In this document: piece by piece, positions 18,494-27,020 of the stretch
Layout: every line of letters begins with the position of its first letter
Position numbering within the stretch: the first letter of the stretch is position 1
Assembly (NCBI GenBank): GCA_016861345.1
Contig: BOLD01000008.1
Span: 1 to 64,000, forward strand
Direction of reading: 5' to 3'
From: Oligoflexia bacterium
Lineage (GTDB): Bacteria; Bdellovibrionota; Bdellovibrionia; Bdellovibrionales; Bdellovibrionaceae
DNA: 64,000 bases
Program-made: the position numbers and the translations under genes
Notes under the pieces: generated by a model
Database searches by the model: none
The model's input: only the letters and a program-made list of their open reading frames with translations
Told to the model about the DNA's origin: nothing

Positions 18494-18673
18494 CCATACG
18501 CAGCGTGTAAGTGGGCGGACCTTTCGGACGCCCACTCTACTTTGTAAGGATAGAATAGCGGTACAAGTTAAAAACGCGCCGCGATAAAATAGCTGAAAAT
18601 GCTTAGAAAAATGAAATTCTGTTGCCAAACTACACAGAGCTTTGCGAGGGTGCGCCCAAGCAAGTGTTGTTGA

Positions 18674-18741
18674 ACCGATGTATAAGCCCTGAATACGGAA
18701 GGGCGTTTCTACCAGGCTCCGTAAAGGCCTGACTACGAGGT
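18674..18741 (+). promoter_or_regulatory. Purine riboswitch, predicted guanine-specific
   Basis: The sequence folds as a purine aptamer. P1 is TGTA (18679-18682) with TACG (18734-18737), extended after a small internal loop by ACC (18674-18676) with GGT (18739-18741). P2 is GCCCT with AGGGC (18686-18690/18700-18704), and P3 is AGGCT with GGCCT (18714-18718/18726-18730). J2/3 is the invariant GTTTCTACC and L3 is CCGTAAA. The loop-loop bases GG (18697-18698) and CC (18719-18720) are present. Ligand contacts equivalent to xpt U22, U47, U51 and C74 are T18683, T18706, T18710 and C18733; C at the last position specifies guanine over adenine. The 3' strand of P1 contains the GAGG ribosome site of the nuclease gene, so ligand binding should block translation. 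Confidence 0.88.
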
Positions 18742-18743
18742 GA

Positions 18744-19547
18744 ATGATGAAGAAGTTATTACTTCTTGTGTGTCTTGTTTCTTTTTTGCCCCAGCTTTCT
18801 CAAGCATTAGGGGTTCCCACTCAAACAGATAAAAACTCATATTATAGTGATGCTTTTTATCAGGCGATTCAGTCGGGCATCGTTAACGATGACCTTCGAC
18901 GAGTGATCAACAATGAAATGAGAAATCATTTAAATGTTGGTTACGATCGGGCTCGAGTTTTCTTGCTTGGCCAGTTCTACTTGGTCAACAGAGGTAAGGG
19001 CTACGCTGTTAAAGATGTTTACTGTGATCGAGAAGTGGGTGCAGAAGAGTTTCCCTCAAAAGGACGTCCAGGACCAAATGTTATCCCTGATAACACTGTT
19101 GTGAACACAGAACACACATGGCCTCAAAGTCGCTTTAATCCACGAGTGCCAAAAGATCTTCAAAAGGCTGACCTCCACCATCTTTTCCCGACAGATACTC
19201 AAGTGAATGCTCTTCGTGGAAATAAAAAGTTTGGAATCGTTAACCAGGAAACTCAGCAAATCAAGTGTGCGGGGCCTCGATACGGGCAGGGGCAGGGGCA
19301 ACGCGATGATATCTTCGAACCACCTCAAGATCACAAAGGTAACGTTGCTCGTGCATTATTCTACTTCTCAGTGAAGTACGGTCTTCGTATTGACCCAATT
19401 GAAGAAGCCACTCTTCGCAAGTGGGCTCAAGAAGATCCTGTTGATGATGAAGAAATGCGTCGAAATAATGAAATTCAAAAAGTTCAAGTCAGCCGTAATC
19501 CTTTCATCGATTACCCAGATTTGGCTGATCGTATTCAAGATTTTTAG
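18744..19547 (+). CDS. endA: Secreted endonuclease I
   Basis: A 267-residue nuclease of the endonuclease I family (periplasmic or extracellular, cuts DNA and often RNA to oligonucleotides). A signal peptide ends near residue 21 (LSQALG). The active-site segment EHTWPQSRF (123-131) and DLHHLFPTD with downstream Asn and Arg (143-158) are the metal and catalytic signatures. The first ATG is 3 bases after GAGG; the next codon is also ATG with 6-base spacing and may be the true start. It is the only gene directly behind the purine riboswitch, suggesting feedback from guanine released by nucleic-acid breakdown. The next gene is convergent. Confidence 0.9.
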   Translation: MMKKLLLLVCLVSFLPQLSQALGVPTQTDKNSYYSDAFYQAIQSGIVNDDLRRVINNEMRNHLNVGYDRARVFLLGQFYLVNRGKGYAVKDVYCDREVGAEEFPSKGRPGPNVIPDNTVVNTEHTWPQSRFNPRVPKDLQKADLHHLFPTDTQVNALRGNKKFGIVNQETQQIKCAGPRYGQGQGQRDDIFEPPQDHKGNVARALFYFSVKYGLRIDPIEEATLRKWAQEDPVDDEEMRRNNEIQKVQVSRNPFIDYPDLADRIQDF

Positions 19548-19553
19548 TTTTTC

Positions 19554-20000
19554 TTATAGTTTAGCGACAAAATCGCCACTAAATTTGGTGCAGGTCTCTT
19601 GACCTGCTCGTGACTGAATAAGGGCCGAGAGTTGAATCTTGGCCTTTTTATTTTTCATAAGGTTTTGAAAGAAAGTTTGATATTCGGATTTACCCCATTT
19701 GGCGATAATTTCAAAGTCCGTCGTCACAGGGGCATGATATTGAATATTTCCATTGGCAATCACGATGTTGTTCGTGTTTTGGCCTTCACGGCGAACTCCG
19801 TTCAAAAATAATCCGTAGCAGGCCAATGCACAAAGAGCGTACTGTGAGCCACCAAAGGCTGTGCCCTTGTGATTGCGATTCGGCTGTAGGGCGGCTTTGA
19901 TGTGAACTTCGTACTGAGTCACTGATGTGACCGATACCCCCATTTCTTTGGTCAGGGGGATTTCTTTTTCAAAAAGGTTTTGCAGTTCTTGTGGGGTCAT
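19554..20000 (-). CDS. Hotdog-fold thioesterase (YiiD C-terminal type)
   Basis: A 148-residue protein similar to the C-terminal thioesterase domain of YiiD. The segment PNRNHKGTAFGGSQYALCALACYG matches the family core, where a Gly-Gly-Ser turn begins the central hotdog helix. Later, IQYHAPVTTDFEI is the conserved beta strand. The substrate acyl-thioester is unknown. ATG at 20000 starts exactly at the family N-terminus (MTPQELQNLF); an alternative ATG at 20051 would put the start inside an operator palindrome. It is divergent from the Fic gene, with two palindromes between them, so both may be controlled together. Confidence 0.78.
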   Translation of the reverse strand: MTPQELQNLFEKEIPLTKEMGVSVTSVTQYEVHIKAALQPNRNHKGTAFGGSQYALCALACYGLFLNGVRREGQNTNNIVIANGNIQYHAPVTTDFEIIAKWGKSEYQTFFQNLMKNKKAKIQLSALIQSRAGQETCTKFSGDFVAKL

Positions 20001-20050
20001 AGGAATCAGTCTATATAGTCTTTCAGGGCTAAGATAGGGGATTTTAGTCA

Positions 20051-20079
20051 TGACCCAATTAAGCTTGATAATTGGGTCA
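20051..20079. promoter_or_regulatory. Palindromic operator 1 between thioesterase and fic
   Basis: TGACCCAATTA and its exact inverse TAATTGGGTCA are separated by 7 bases. An 11-bp arm with this spacing fits a dimeric regulator site. It lies between two divergent genes. Confidence 0.7.
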
Positions 20080-20084
20080 AAATA

Positions 20085-20112
20085 TGACCCAATTAAGTCT
20101 TCAATTGGGTCA
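20085..20112. promoter_or_regulatory. Palindromic operator 2 between thioesterase and fic
   Basis: TGACCCAATT, 8 bases, then AATTGGGTCA repeats the arms of operator 1, six bases after it ends. Four copies of the same half-site in 62 bases argue for a specific DNA-binding protein, possibly the Fic protein through its C-terminal winged helix. Confidence 0.7.
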
Positions 20113-20126
20113 GAAATGAGGCTAAC

Positions 20127-21251
20127 TTGGCGAAATATAAATACATTTGGCAAGAAAAGGGCTGGCCTCATTTTATTTGGGATGACTCTCAACTGATCAA
20201 AGAACTCAGTAGAGCCAGGCAGCTTCAGGGGCAGTTGCACTCGAAAATTCAAGATTTGGGTTTAGAATCACAGGCTAAGATCCTTGTTGAGGATGCTCAA
20301 ATGACATCCGCAATAGAGGGGGAGAAACTTGAGGTCAATTCACTTCGGTCTTCTGTTGCCAGACGTCTGGGGCTAAGTACAGTCGGAGAGCACTTGGAAG
20401 AGAGAAAGATCGAAGGTCTGATTAGCATGCTTATCGATGCGACCCAAAATCATGAAAAACCAATGACTAAAGAAAGACTTTGGGGATGGCAAGCTGGCCT
20501 TTTCCCAACTGGGCACTCAGGTATTCACAAGATTGAAGTTGGCAAATGGAGAAAAGGGCAGGAGCCCATGCAAGTGGTTTCGGGACAAATGGGCAAAGTA
20601 AAAGTTCATTTCGAAGCCCCGCCCTCATCCCTTGTGAAAACAGAAATGGATCAATATCTCAAATGGCTAAACTCTAAACCAGATACAGATGGGCTTATTC
20701 GAGCAGCCATGGCTCATTTATGGTTTGTAACGATTCACCCCTTTGATGACGGCAATGGTCGTTTGGCTCGCGCATTGACAGATTATTGTCTGGCCCAAGA
20801 TGAAAAAAAATCGATTCGTTACTACAGTCTTTCTTCGCAAATAAGCAAAGATCGAGGCAATTACTACCGACAGCTTGAAGAGTCCCAAAAGGGCGGACTT
20901 GATATTACCCCGTGGATTATTTGGTTTCTTCAGACTTTTCAAAAAGCTCTTCTAAAATCAGAAGAACTCATTCATCAGTCCATGATGATTGGTCATTTTT
21001 GGAAAGAACAGGCTCAAGCTGAACTCAGTCCTCGGCAACGAAAAGTCATTCAAAAGTTACTTGATGCTGGTCCTGATGGTTATATTGGAGGAATGACTAA
21101 TAAAAAATATGTCAGCTTAACTCGTGTTAGTCGAGAGACCGCCAAAAGGGATCTTGCCGATCTTGAAGAGAAGGGGATTTTACAGAGAGGTCATGAAAAA
21201 GGACGATCTGTTAAATATTTTTTAAAAATGTGGGAAAATAAAAAAGGCTGA
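20127..21251 (+). CDS. Fic-domain protein with DUF4172 and C-terminal winged helix (class II Fic)
   Basis: A 374-residue protein that probably AMPylates a protein target. The N-terminus (KYIWQEKGWPHFIWD) is DUF4172. The autoinhibitory motif T/S-x-x-x-E-G/N is seen as TSAIEG (60-65), in front of the Fic core, so this is a class II, self-inhibited enzyme. The catalytic loop HPFDDGNGRLAR (204-215) is intact. Residues about 295-370 form a winged-helix segment with RVSRETAKRDLADLEEKG, a helix-turn-helix look. It starts with TTG at 20127 behind GAGG; the family N-terminus begins there. Two palindromes lie upstream, suggesting autoregulation. Confidence 0.88.
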   Translation: MAKYKYIWQEKGWPHFIWDDSQLIKELSRARQLQGQLHSKIQDLGLESQAKILVEDAQMTSAIEGEKLEVNSLRSSVARRLGLSTVGEHLEERKIEGLISMLIDATQNHEKPMTKERLWGWQAGLFPTGHSGIHKIEVGKWRKGQEPMQVVSGQMGKVKVHFEAPPSSLVKTEMDQYLKWLNSKPDTDGLIRAAMAHLWFVTIHPFDDGNGRLARALTDYCLAQDEKKSIRYYSLSSQISKDRGNYYRQLEESQKGGLDITPWIIWFLQTFQKALLKSEELIHQSMMIGHFWKEQAQAELSPRQRKVIQKLLDAGPDGYIGGMTNKKYVSLTRVSRETAKRDLADLEEKGILQRGHEKGRSVKYFLKMWENKKG

Positions 21252-21269
21252 CTTTCAGTCAGCCTTTTT
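21241..21269. terminator. Bidirectional terminator between fic and subtilase
   Basis: AAAAAGGCTGACT, loop TTC, AGTCAGCCTTTTT gives a perfect 13-bp stem with A and T tracts on both sides, suitable for both convergent genes. It overlaps the fic stop codon. Confidence 0.88.
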
Positions 21270-21305
21270 CGTTTGCACTTATTTCTCAGCGAAATGAGTA
21301 GCTCA

Positions 21306-22763
21306 TTAATAACTCATCAAAGCTTTCACATCCAATTTTCCACCCGAAACAGCTTTGTTGTTCAGGGAGTTGATCTTTTTCGCTGATCCCAGGATGGCAG
21401 CTTTGACGTCTTGCCATGACTTTTCAGGGTGAGCTGACCAGTAAAGGGCGGCGGCGCCAGCAACGTGTGGGGTTGCCATTGATGTTCCATCCCAAGTGAC
21501 TTCAAGGCCACCCACATCAATCACTTTGTTGTTGTACTTGTTGCCCACAGTTGTTGAGTAAACGTCAACACCAGGTGCGCCGATATCAACTGTTTTCAGT
21601 CCCCAATTTGAGAATGAGCCCAATTGATCTCGAACATCCAGTGCCGCAACGCTGACAATGATGTCGTGGTTGTAGCTTGCAGGGACGCCAGGATTTTTAT
21701 CAGTATCGTTGTCGTAGCCAACTCCGCTATGACCATTTCCGGCCGCAGCGATAAAGAGCGAACCATGATCTTGGGAATATTGAATCACATCACGAAGAGC
21801 TTTGTTCTCAGCACCTTCTGAGGGGTCTTCTCCCTCGGAGCCCCAAGAGTTCGAAGTGATTTTAGCTCCGTTGTCAATTGCATACCTGATAGCTTTAATC
21901 GCATCAGCAGTTGTTCCAGCGCCTTTTTCAGAGATAAATCGAAGAGCCATGATTTTCACGTTTGGTGCGACACCGGAAATTCCAAGGGAGTTTCCACCGC
22001 GGGCAGCAACGTTGCCCGCACAGTGGGTTCCGTGTCCAGGGTTTCCTCCGCCGACAAGAAGTTCTTGCCAAGAGACTGCAAGGTCATAGGGCTTGTTGTC
22101 GTTGGCGACAAAGTCCCAACCAACAATGTCATCAACATAGCCGTTGTTATCATCGTCGACGCCATTGTTTGGAATTTCACGGGGATTTCGCCACATGTTG
22201 GGTAGCAGATCCTCGTGAGTGTAGTCCACGCCCGTATCCAGAACAGCAACGATCATTTCGGGATTTCCTCGAGTGACTTTCCACCCTTCGGCAGCGCCAA
22301 TGTCTTTCATTCCCCATTGTTTGTTGAGATCAGGATCTGTACCATTTTTCTGAGCAGGGGCGTCAGGAATTGCGGGATTGTCTTGGCGAGGGGCTGCGGC
22401 CGCCATCTCTGGATTTCGCTTGAGAGTCATCGTATAGGCGGCGCGGCGAAGCGGGTCTTGAATTCGGAAGTCCTCAAGCAAGCGGATAGTGTAGTTTGGC
22501 TGAACGTACTCGATCGAGGGATCTGTTGCTAAAGCCTCAAATTGTTCCTTCGAAATTTTGTTTGCTGGGGCTTGGATACGGATCCAAGTGTCGATGAGGG
22601 GTTCAATCTGCGCGCCTTTTGCGGCAAGGCCAGAGAATAGCTGCATATTCTGCAGAACTCCTGGTGTGAACTTAACAAGATAGTCGTTCATGACCTCTTT
22701 CGTGGGGGCGGCGAATGCATTTGCTGAAGCGGCAAGTGCTAATCCGATTAATAATTTGACCAT
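21306..22763 (-). CDS. Secreted subtilisin-like serine protease (S8 family)
   Basis: A 485-residue subtilase. A signal peptide (ANAFAA near residues 13-19) is followed by an I9-type propeptide to about residue 95 and a linker rich in Ala and Pro. The catalytic triad is Asp176 (VLDTGVD), His247 (GHGTHCAG) and Ser428 (GTSMATPHVAG), with the oxyanion Asn in AAAGNG. The C-terminus ends soon after the catalytic domain. ATG at 22763 is chosen because GGGAGGAAACC precedes it and it starts the signal peptide; a 28-residue extension upstream is discarded. It is probably an exported degradative protease, in keeping with the other secreted hydrolases here. Confidence 0.93.
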   Translation of the reverse strand: MVKLLIGLALAASANAFAAPTKEVMNDYLVKFTPGVLQNMQLFSGLAAKGAQIEPLIDTWIRIQAPANKISKEQFEALATDPSIEYVQPNYTIRLLEDFRIQDPLRRAAYTMTLKRNPEMAAAAPRQDNPAIPDAPAQKNGTDPDLNKQWGMKDIGAAEGWKVTRGNPEMIVAVLDTGVDYTHEDLLPNMWRNPREIPNNGVDDDNNGYVDDIVGWDFVANDNKPYDLAVSWQELLVGGGNPGHGTHCAGNVAARGGNSLGISGVAPNVKIMALRFISEKGAGTTADAIKAIRYAIDNGAKITSNSWGSEGEDPSEGAENKALRDVIQYSQDHGSLFIAAAGNGHSGVGYDNDTDKNPGVPASYNHDIIVSVAALDVRDQLGSFSNWGLKTVDIGAPGVDVYSTTVGNKYNNKVIDVGGLEVTWDGTSMATPHVAGAAALYWSAHPEKSWQDVKAAILGSAKKINSLNNKAVSGGKLDVKALMSY

Positions 22764-23036
22764 GGTTTCCTCCCTAAAAATTGTTACACCCCCGATCTTG
22801 GAAGATGCCTTTGTCTTATGCAAATGGAAAAAGTTTTGTATCCCCATTAGTCATTTGGATGGAGCAGTTGCGTTGAGTTAAATGACACGAGTCATTTGAT
22901 ATCTGCACAAAGCTTAAGCAAAAATTGATAACTCGAAAAGCCAAACAGAAACATGAGAGAAATAAGGAACTTATTGTTTACAGAGTTCTAAAATTCTGCG
23001 AATAGTTGAGAGTTAAATGAGAATAGAAAGGTGCCT

Positions 23037-23567
23037 ATGACGCCACAAAATCTGGAAGATCAGACAATGGATGATTTTTCGAAACAAATTGCTTTTACAA
23101 CAAGATTGGATGACCTCGTTGCTTGGGGTCGCAAAAATGCACTTTGGCCGCTTCCTTATGGAACTGCCTGTTGCGGTATTGAGCTCATGTCGGTGATGGG
23201 TCCGAAATATGACCTTGCACGTTTCGGAGCAGAGGTTGTTCGTTTTTCTCCTCGTCAAGCGGATCTGCTTTTAGTTGCGGGAACGATTACGGAAAAAATG
23301 GCCCCTGTTTTAGTTCGTATCTATCGACAGATGCTGGAACCGAAATATGTTCTTTCGATGGGCGCCTGTGCAAGCTCTGGTGGCTTCTATCGTGCCTATC
23401 ATGTGCTTCAGGGGATTGACAGTGTGATTCCAGTTGACGTTTTTGTTCCTGGTTGCCCTCCGACTCCAGAGGCTGTTCTTGATGGAATCATGCTGTTACA
23501 AAAAATGATTGCAGAACACCATCCACGACCTTGGAAACAAAATTGGAAGGCTCCTGACTATGTCTAA
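23037..23567 (+). CDS. nuoB: NADH-quinone oxidoreductase subunit B
   Basis: A 176-residue complex I subunit that carries cluster N2 next to the quinone site. Ligands are visible as Cys45-Cys46 (ACCGIE), Cys111 (GACASSGG) and Cys140 (GCPPTPEA). ATG at 23037 is chosen over GTG at 23031 because AAAGG lies 7 bases before it. This is the first gene of the operon here; nuoA, normally just upstream, is missing and the preceding gene is a divergent subtilase. It overlaps nuoCD by eight bases. Confidence 0.95.
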   Translation: MTPQNLEDQTMDDFSKQIAFTTRLDDLVAWGRKNALWPLPYGTACCGIELMSVMGPKYDLARFGAEVVRFSPRQADLLLVAGTITEKMAPVLVRIYRQMLEPKYVLSMGACASSGGFYRAYHVLQGIDSVIPVDVFVPGCPPTPEAVLDGIMLLQKMIAEHHPRPWKQNWKAPDYV

Positions 23568-25242
23568 CCTTGAACAATTAAAATCAGCATTCGGCTCAAA
23601 GTTTAATACTTCTCAGTATCAATTTGCTCACGCTTTTGGGGATGACTCGATCGTTATTCCAAAAGAGGACGTCATTCCGGTTTTCACATTTTTAAAAAAT
23701 GGAGATCACTTTGATTTCCTAATGGATGTGTGTGGGGTTGATTACCCGGGGCGCGCAAAACGCTTTGACGTCGTCTACCACCTGTTTCATTCAAAAAATG
23801 GAAATCGTTTGCGCATCAAAGTTCCACTTGCCGAAGGCGAGTATGTGGACAGCCTTGTGGGGATTTGGAAGGGTGCTGATTGGTTTGAGCGAGAAGCATA
23901 TGACATGTTCGGAATTGTTTTCCGTGGTCACCCGAATCTTCGTCGAATTTTGACTCACCATCAGTTTGTGGGTCATCCTCTTCGAAAAGATTACGAAGCG
24001 GATCGACAACAGCACTGCACATCTTCGCTGCCAGTTCATTTTGATAATGTGAATGGCGAAGACGGCAGCCTATTGAATGATAACTTTGTTCCCATCAACA
24101 TCGGCCCTTCTCACCCAGCAATGCATGGTACTTTGCGTGTGATGGCTGAAATGGACGGAGAAACAATTGTTCGAGCAGGATGTGAAATTGGTTATCTTCA
24201 TCGCTGTTTTGAAAAAATGGCAGAAACTCATCCTTACAACCAAGTGATCCCCTACACAGATCGATTGAACTACTGTTCGGCTCCGATGAACAACGTGGGA
24301 TACTGTAAGGCGGTTGAAAAAATTCTTGGGGTTGAAATTCCACCAAAAGCTCAAGCCATGCGAGTGATCCTTTGTGAACTTTCTCGTGTTATCGATCATA
24401 TCGTTGCGGTTGGTACAGGCGGCGTGGATTTGGGAGCACTGACAGCTTTCTTCCACCTTTTCACTTATCGTGAGAAGGTCTATCACTTGTTTGAAAAACT
24501 ATGTGGTGCCCGCTTGACCGTTTCTCTCACTCGAGTGGGTGGAATGGCACAAGACGCTCCAGAGGGCTGGTATGACGATGTGTTGGCTTTCTGTAAGGAA
24601 ATGCGCCAAGAGGTTGATGAGATTTCAAAACTTCTTTTAGACAACAAGATCTTTATCAAGAGAACTCAAGGTGTCTGTCCTGTGAAAGCAGCTGATGCAA
24701 TTGCATGGGGATACACTGGGCCTCTTCTTCGAGCATCGGGTGTGGGTTTAGACTTACGAAAGATTAAGCCTTACTATGGATATGATGCCTTGGATTTTGA
24801 TGTTCCGGTTGGAACAAATGGCGATATCTACGATCGATACTTGGTGCGAATTGAAGAAATGCGCCAAAGCATTCGAATCATCGAGCAGGTTTGTAAAAAT
24901 ATTCCTGGCGGAGATTACACAATCCGCGATCGCAGTATTGTTCTTCCTGAGAAAAAAGATGTGTATGGAAACATTGAAGGCCTGATGAATCACTTTATGT
25001 TGGTGATTAAGGGGCTTCGTCCTCCTGTTGGCGATGTTTACGACGCGACAGAGGCTGCAAATGGTGAGCTGGGCTTCTACCTGGTTAGTGATGGATCTGC
25101 AAATCCGTACCGATTGAAGGTTCGTCCGCCATGCTTTGCAATTTACCAGTCATTCCCATCTGTGGTGAAGGGTGCGATGCTCGCGGATGCGATTGCAACA
25201 GTGGCGTCGATGAACGTTATTGCCGGTGAGCTGGATCGATAG
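23560..25242 (+). CDS. nuoCD: NADH-quinone oxidoreductase fused subunit C/D
   Basis: A 560-residue fusion. Residues 1 to about 165 are the 30-kDa NuoC domain, with the signature [18 protein letters not shown] and LRRILT. Residues from about 180 are the 49-kDa NuoD domain, beginning [14 protein letters not shown] and continuing with [11 protein letters not shown] and [12 protein letters not shown], which shape the quinone pocket. Many bacteria encode C and D separately; fusion is also known in enterobacteria. ATG at 23560 overlaps the nuoB stop, so translation is probably coupled. Confidence 0.95.
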   Translation: MSNLEQLKSAFGSKFNTSQYQFAHAFGDDSIVIPKEDVIPVFTFLKNGDHFDFLMDVCGVDYPGRAKRFDVVYHLFHSKNGNRLRIKVPLAEGEYVDSLVGIWKGADWFEREAYDMFGIVFRGHPNLRRILTHHQFVGHPLRKDYEADRQQHCTSSLPVHFDNVNGEDGSLLNDNFVPINIGPSHPAMHGTLRVMAEMDGETIVRAGCEIGYLHRCFEKMAETHPYNQVIPYTDRLNYCSAPMNNVGYCKAVEKILGVEIPPKAQAMRVILCELSRVIDHIVAVGTGGVDLGALTAFFHLFTYREKVYHLFEKLCGARLTVSLTRVGGMAQDAPEGWYDDVLAFCKEMRQEVDEISKLLLDNKIFIKRTQGVCPVKAADAIAWGYTGPLLRASGVGLDLRKIKPYYGYDALDFDVPVGTNGDIYDRYLVRIEEMRQSIRIIEQVCKNIPGGDYTIRDRSIVLPEKKDVYGNIEGLMNHFMLVIKGLRPPVGDVYDATEAANGELGFYLVSDGSANPYRLKVRPPCFAIYQSFPSVVKGAMLADAIATVASMNVIAGELDR

Positions 25243-25257
25243 GAAAAGGAAAAGACT

Positions 25258-25731
25258 ATGTTTCAACTGAGTACTGAAGGCTTAGAAAAAGTTAAAAAAG
25301 AACTGAAGCGATATGAAACGCGAGAGTCAGCCATTATTCCCTCGCTTTTTATTGCTCAAGAGGAAAACAAAGGTTGGATTAGTGAAGAGGTGATTCATTA
25401 TCTTTCTAATGTGATGGATATCCCTGCTTCACGTATAGCTGAAGTGGCAACTTTCTATACGATGTTCAATTTAAAACCTGTTGGAAAGTATCACGTCCAG
25501 GTGTGCACAAACATTTCATGCTGCTTGAATGGTGGACGAGAGCTTGCAGCTCATATTGCGAAAGAATTGAAAACAGATTTTGGACAAATGACAGAAGATG
25601 GCCGATTCACAGTTTCTAAGGTTGAGTGTTTAGGCTCATGTTCAACTGCTCCCATGATGCAGGTGAATGATACCTATCACGAGAATCTGACTCCCGAGTC
25701 AGCTATGAATATCTTGAGGGGGTTAAAGTAA
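25258..25731 (+). CDS. nuoE: NADH-quinone oxidoreductase subunit E
   Basis: A 157-residue subunit with a thioredoxin-like fold and [2Fe-2S] cluster N1a. The ligands are in CTNISCC and CLGSC. VATFYTMFNLKPVGKYHVQVC is the conserved run before the cluster. It belongs to the NADH-oxidising module with NuoF and NuoG. AGGAAAAGG precedes the start, and its stop overlaps the nuoF ATG by one base. Confidence 0.95.
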   Translation: MFQLSTEGLEKVKKELKRYETRESAIIPSLFIAQEENKGWISEEVIHYLSNVMDIPASRIAEVATFYTMFNLKPVGKYHVQVCTNISCCLNGGRELAAHIAKELKTDFGQMTEDGRFTVSKVECLGSCSTAPMMQVNDTYHENLTPESAMNILRGLK

Positions 25732-27020
25732 TGGAAACAAAATTACTGACGGAACATTACGAAAAAGACGAGTTCAGAGGACTTGATGGCTACAAGAAAA
25801 ATGGTGGCTACGAAGTTTTGAAAAAAGCTTTGAAGATGCAACCCCAACAAATCATTGATGAGGTCAAAGCTTCTGGCCTGCGTGGTCGAGGGGGAGCAGG
25901 ATTCTCGACAGGAACAAAATGGGGATTCTTACCTAAAAATGGTGAGCCCCGATATCTTCTGTGTAATGCGGACGAGGGCGAGCCTGGAACATGTAAAGAC
26001 CGTGTGATGATGGAGCGAGCTCCTCATCAATTGATTGAAGGCATGATCATTTCTGGTTTTGCGATTGGTTCTCATAAGGGATACATCTACATCCGAGGAG
26101 AGTACTTCTATCCACGCCGAGTTCTGGAGCAAGCTGTGAAAGAGGCCTATGCAGCAGGACTTCTGGGTAAAAATATTTTGGGATCAGGTTTTGATTTTGA
26201 TCTTGATGTTTATTCAGGCGCCGGAGCTTATATCTGCGGAGAAGAAACAGCTTTGATTTCATCTCTTGAAGGTAAAAAGGGCCAGCCCAAACTGAAGCCT
26301 CCGTTCCCAGCTGTTCAGGGTTATTTGCGTAAGCCAACGATCGTGAATAACGTGGAAACATTAGCGGCAGTTGTTCCCATCATTCGCGATGGAGCTGCGG
26401 CTTATAAAAAATTTGGAACTGAAAAATCACCAGGTACAAAATTATTTTCTTTAAGCGGAAATGTGGTGAAGCCTGGAAACTATGAAATTCCGCTGGGAAC
26501 TCCGCTCAAAGATTTAATCTTTAAAATTGGCGGTGGAATGAAGCCTGGAAGAAAGCTGAAAGCTTGTATTCCGGGGGGTTCTTCTGCACCAGTTTTAACA
26601 GCTGAAGAAGTTGAAAAAGCAAACCTCGACTATGAAAGCATTGCCTCTTTGGGTTCAATGTTGGGATCAGGCGCTGTCATCGTCATTGATGATTCTCAGT
26701 GCATGGTGGATCTGCTCGGAGTGCTCATGCACTTTTACTCGCACGAGTCTTGTGGTCAGTGTACTCCTTGTCGTGAGGGTACAGGATGGCTCAATAAAAT
26801 TGTTCACTCGATCCTGACTGGTCGGGGCCGCTTGCAAGATATCGATCTTTTGATCAAGGTTGCAGACAACATGAAGGGGCGCACGATCTGTGCACTTTCA
26901 GATGCTGCAGCTTTACCGGTATTAAGTTTTGTTTCTAAATTTCGTGATGAATTTGAGTACTACGTTCGTGAAGGACGTTCAAAAGTGAAGGGGACTTCGT
27001 ATGCCGAAATGCACCATTAA
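25731..27020 (+). CDS. nuoF: NADH-quinone oxidoreductase subunit F
   Basis: A 429-residue NADH- and FMN-binding subunit. The nucleotide site is seen as GRGGAGFSTGTKW, the FMN region as CNADEGEPGTCKDR, and the N3 [4Fe-4S] ligands as ESCGQCTPCREGT with a later Cys (TICALSDAA). It is full length for the family. The last 20 bases overlap nuoG, so the two are translationally coupled. Confidence 0.96.
   Translation: METKLLTEHYEKDEFRGLDGYKKNGGYEVLKKALKMQPQQIIDEVKASGLRGRGGAGFSTGTKWGFLPKNGEPRYLLCNADEGEPGTCKDRVMMERAPHQLIEGMIISGFAIGSHKGYIYIRGEYFYPRRVLEQAVKEAYAAGLLGKNILGSGFDFDLDVYSGAGAYICGEETALISSLEGKKGQPKLKPPFPAVQGYLRKPTIVNNVETLAAVVPIIRDGAAAYKKFGTEKSPGTKLFSLSGNVVKPGNYEIPLGTPLKDLIFKIGGGMKPGRKLKACIPGGSSAPVLTAEEVEKANLDYESIASLGSMLGSGAVIVIDDSQCMVDLLGVLMHFYSHESCGQCTPCREGTGWLNKIVHSILTGRGRLQDIDLLIKVADNMKGRTICALSDAAALPVLSFVSKFRDEFEYYVREGRSKVKGTSYAEMHH

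Noticed and set aside
18674-18741. Adenine or 2'-deoxyguanosine specificity for the riboswitch
   Set aside because: The specificity base is C and J2/3 is the canonical guanine form, so guanine is the better prediction, though not tested.
24070-24486. Minus-strand open frame inside nuoCD
   Set aside because: Antisense of a well-conserved complex I subunit, with no motif of its own.
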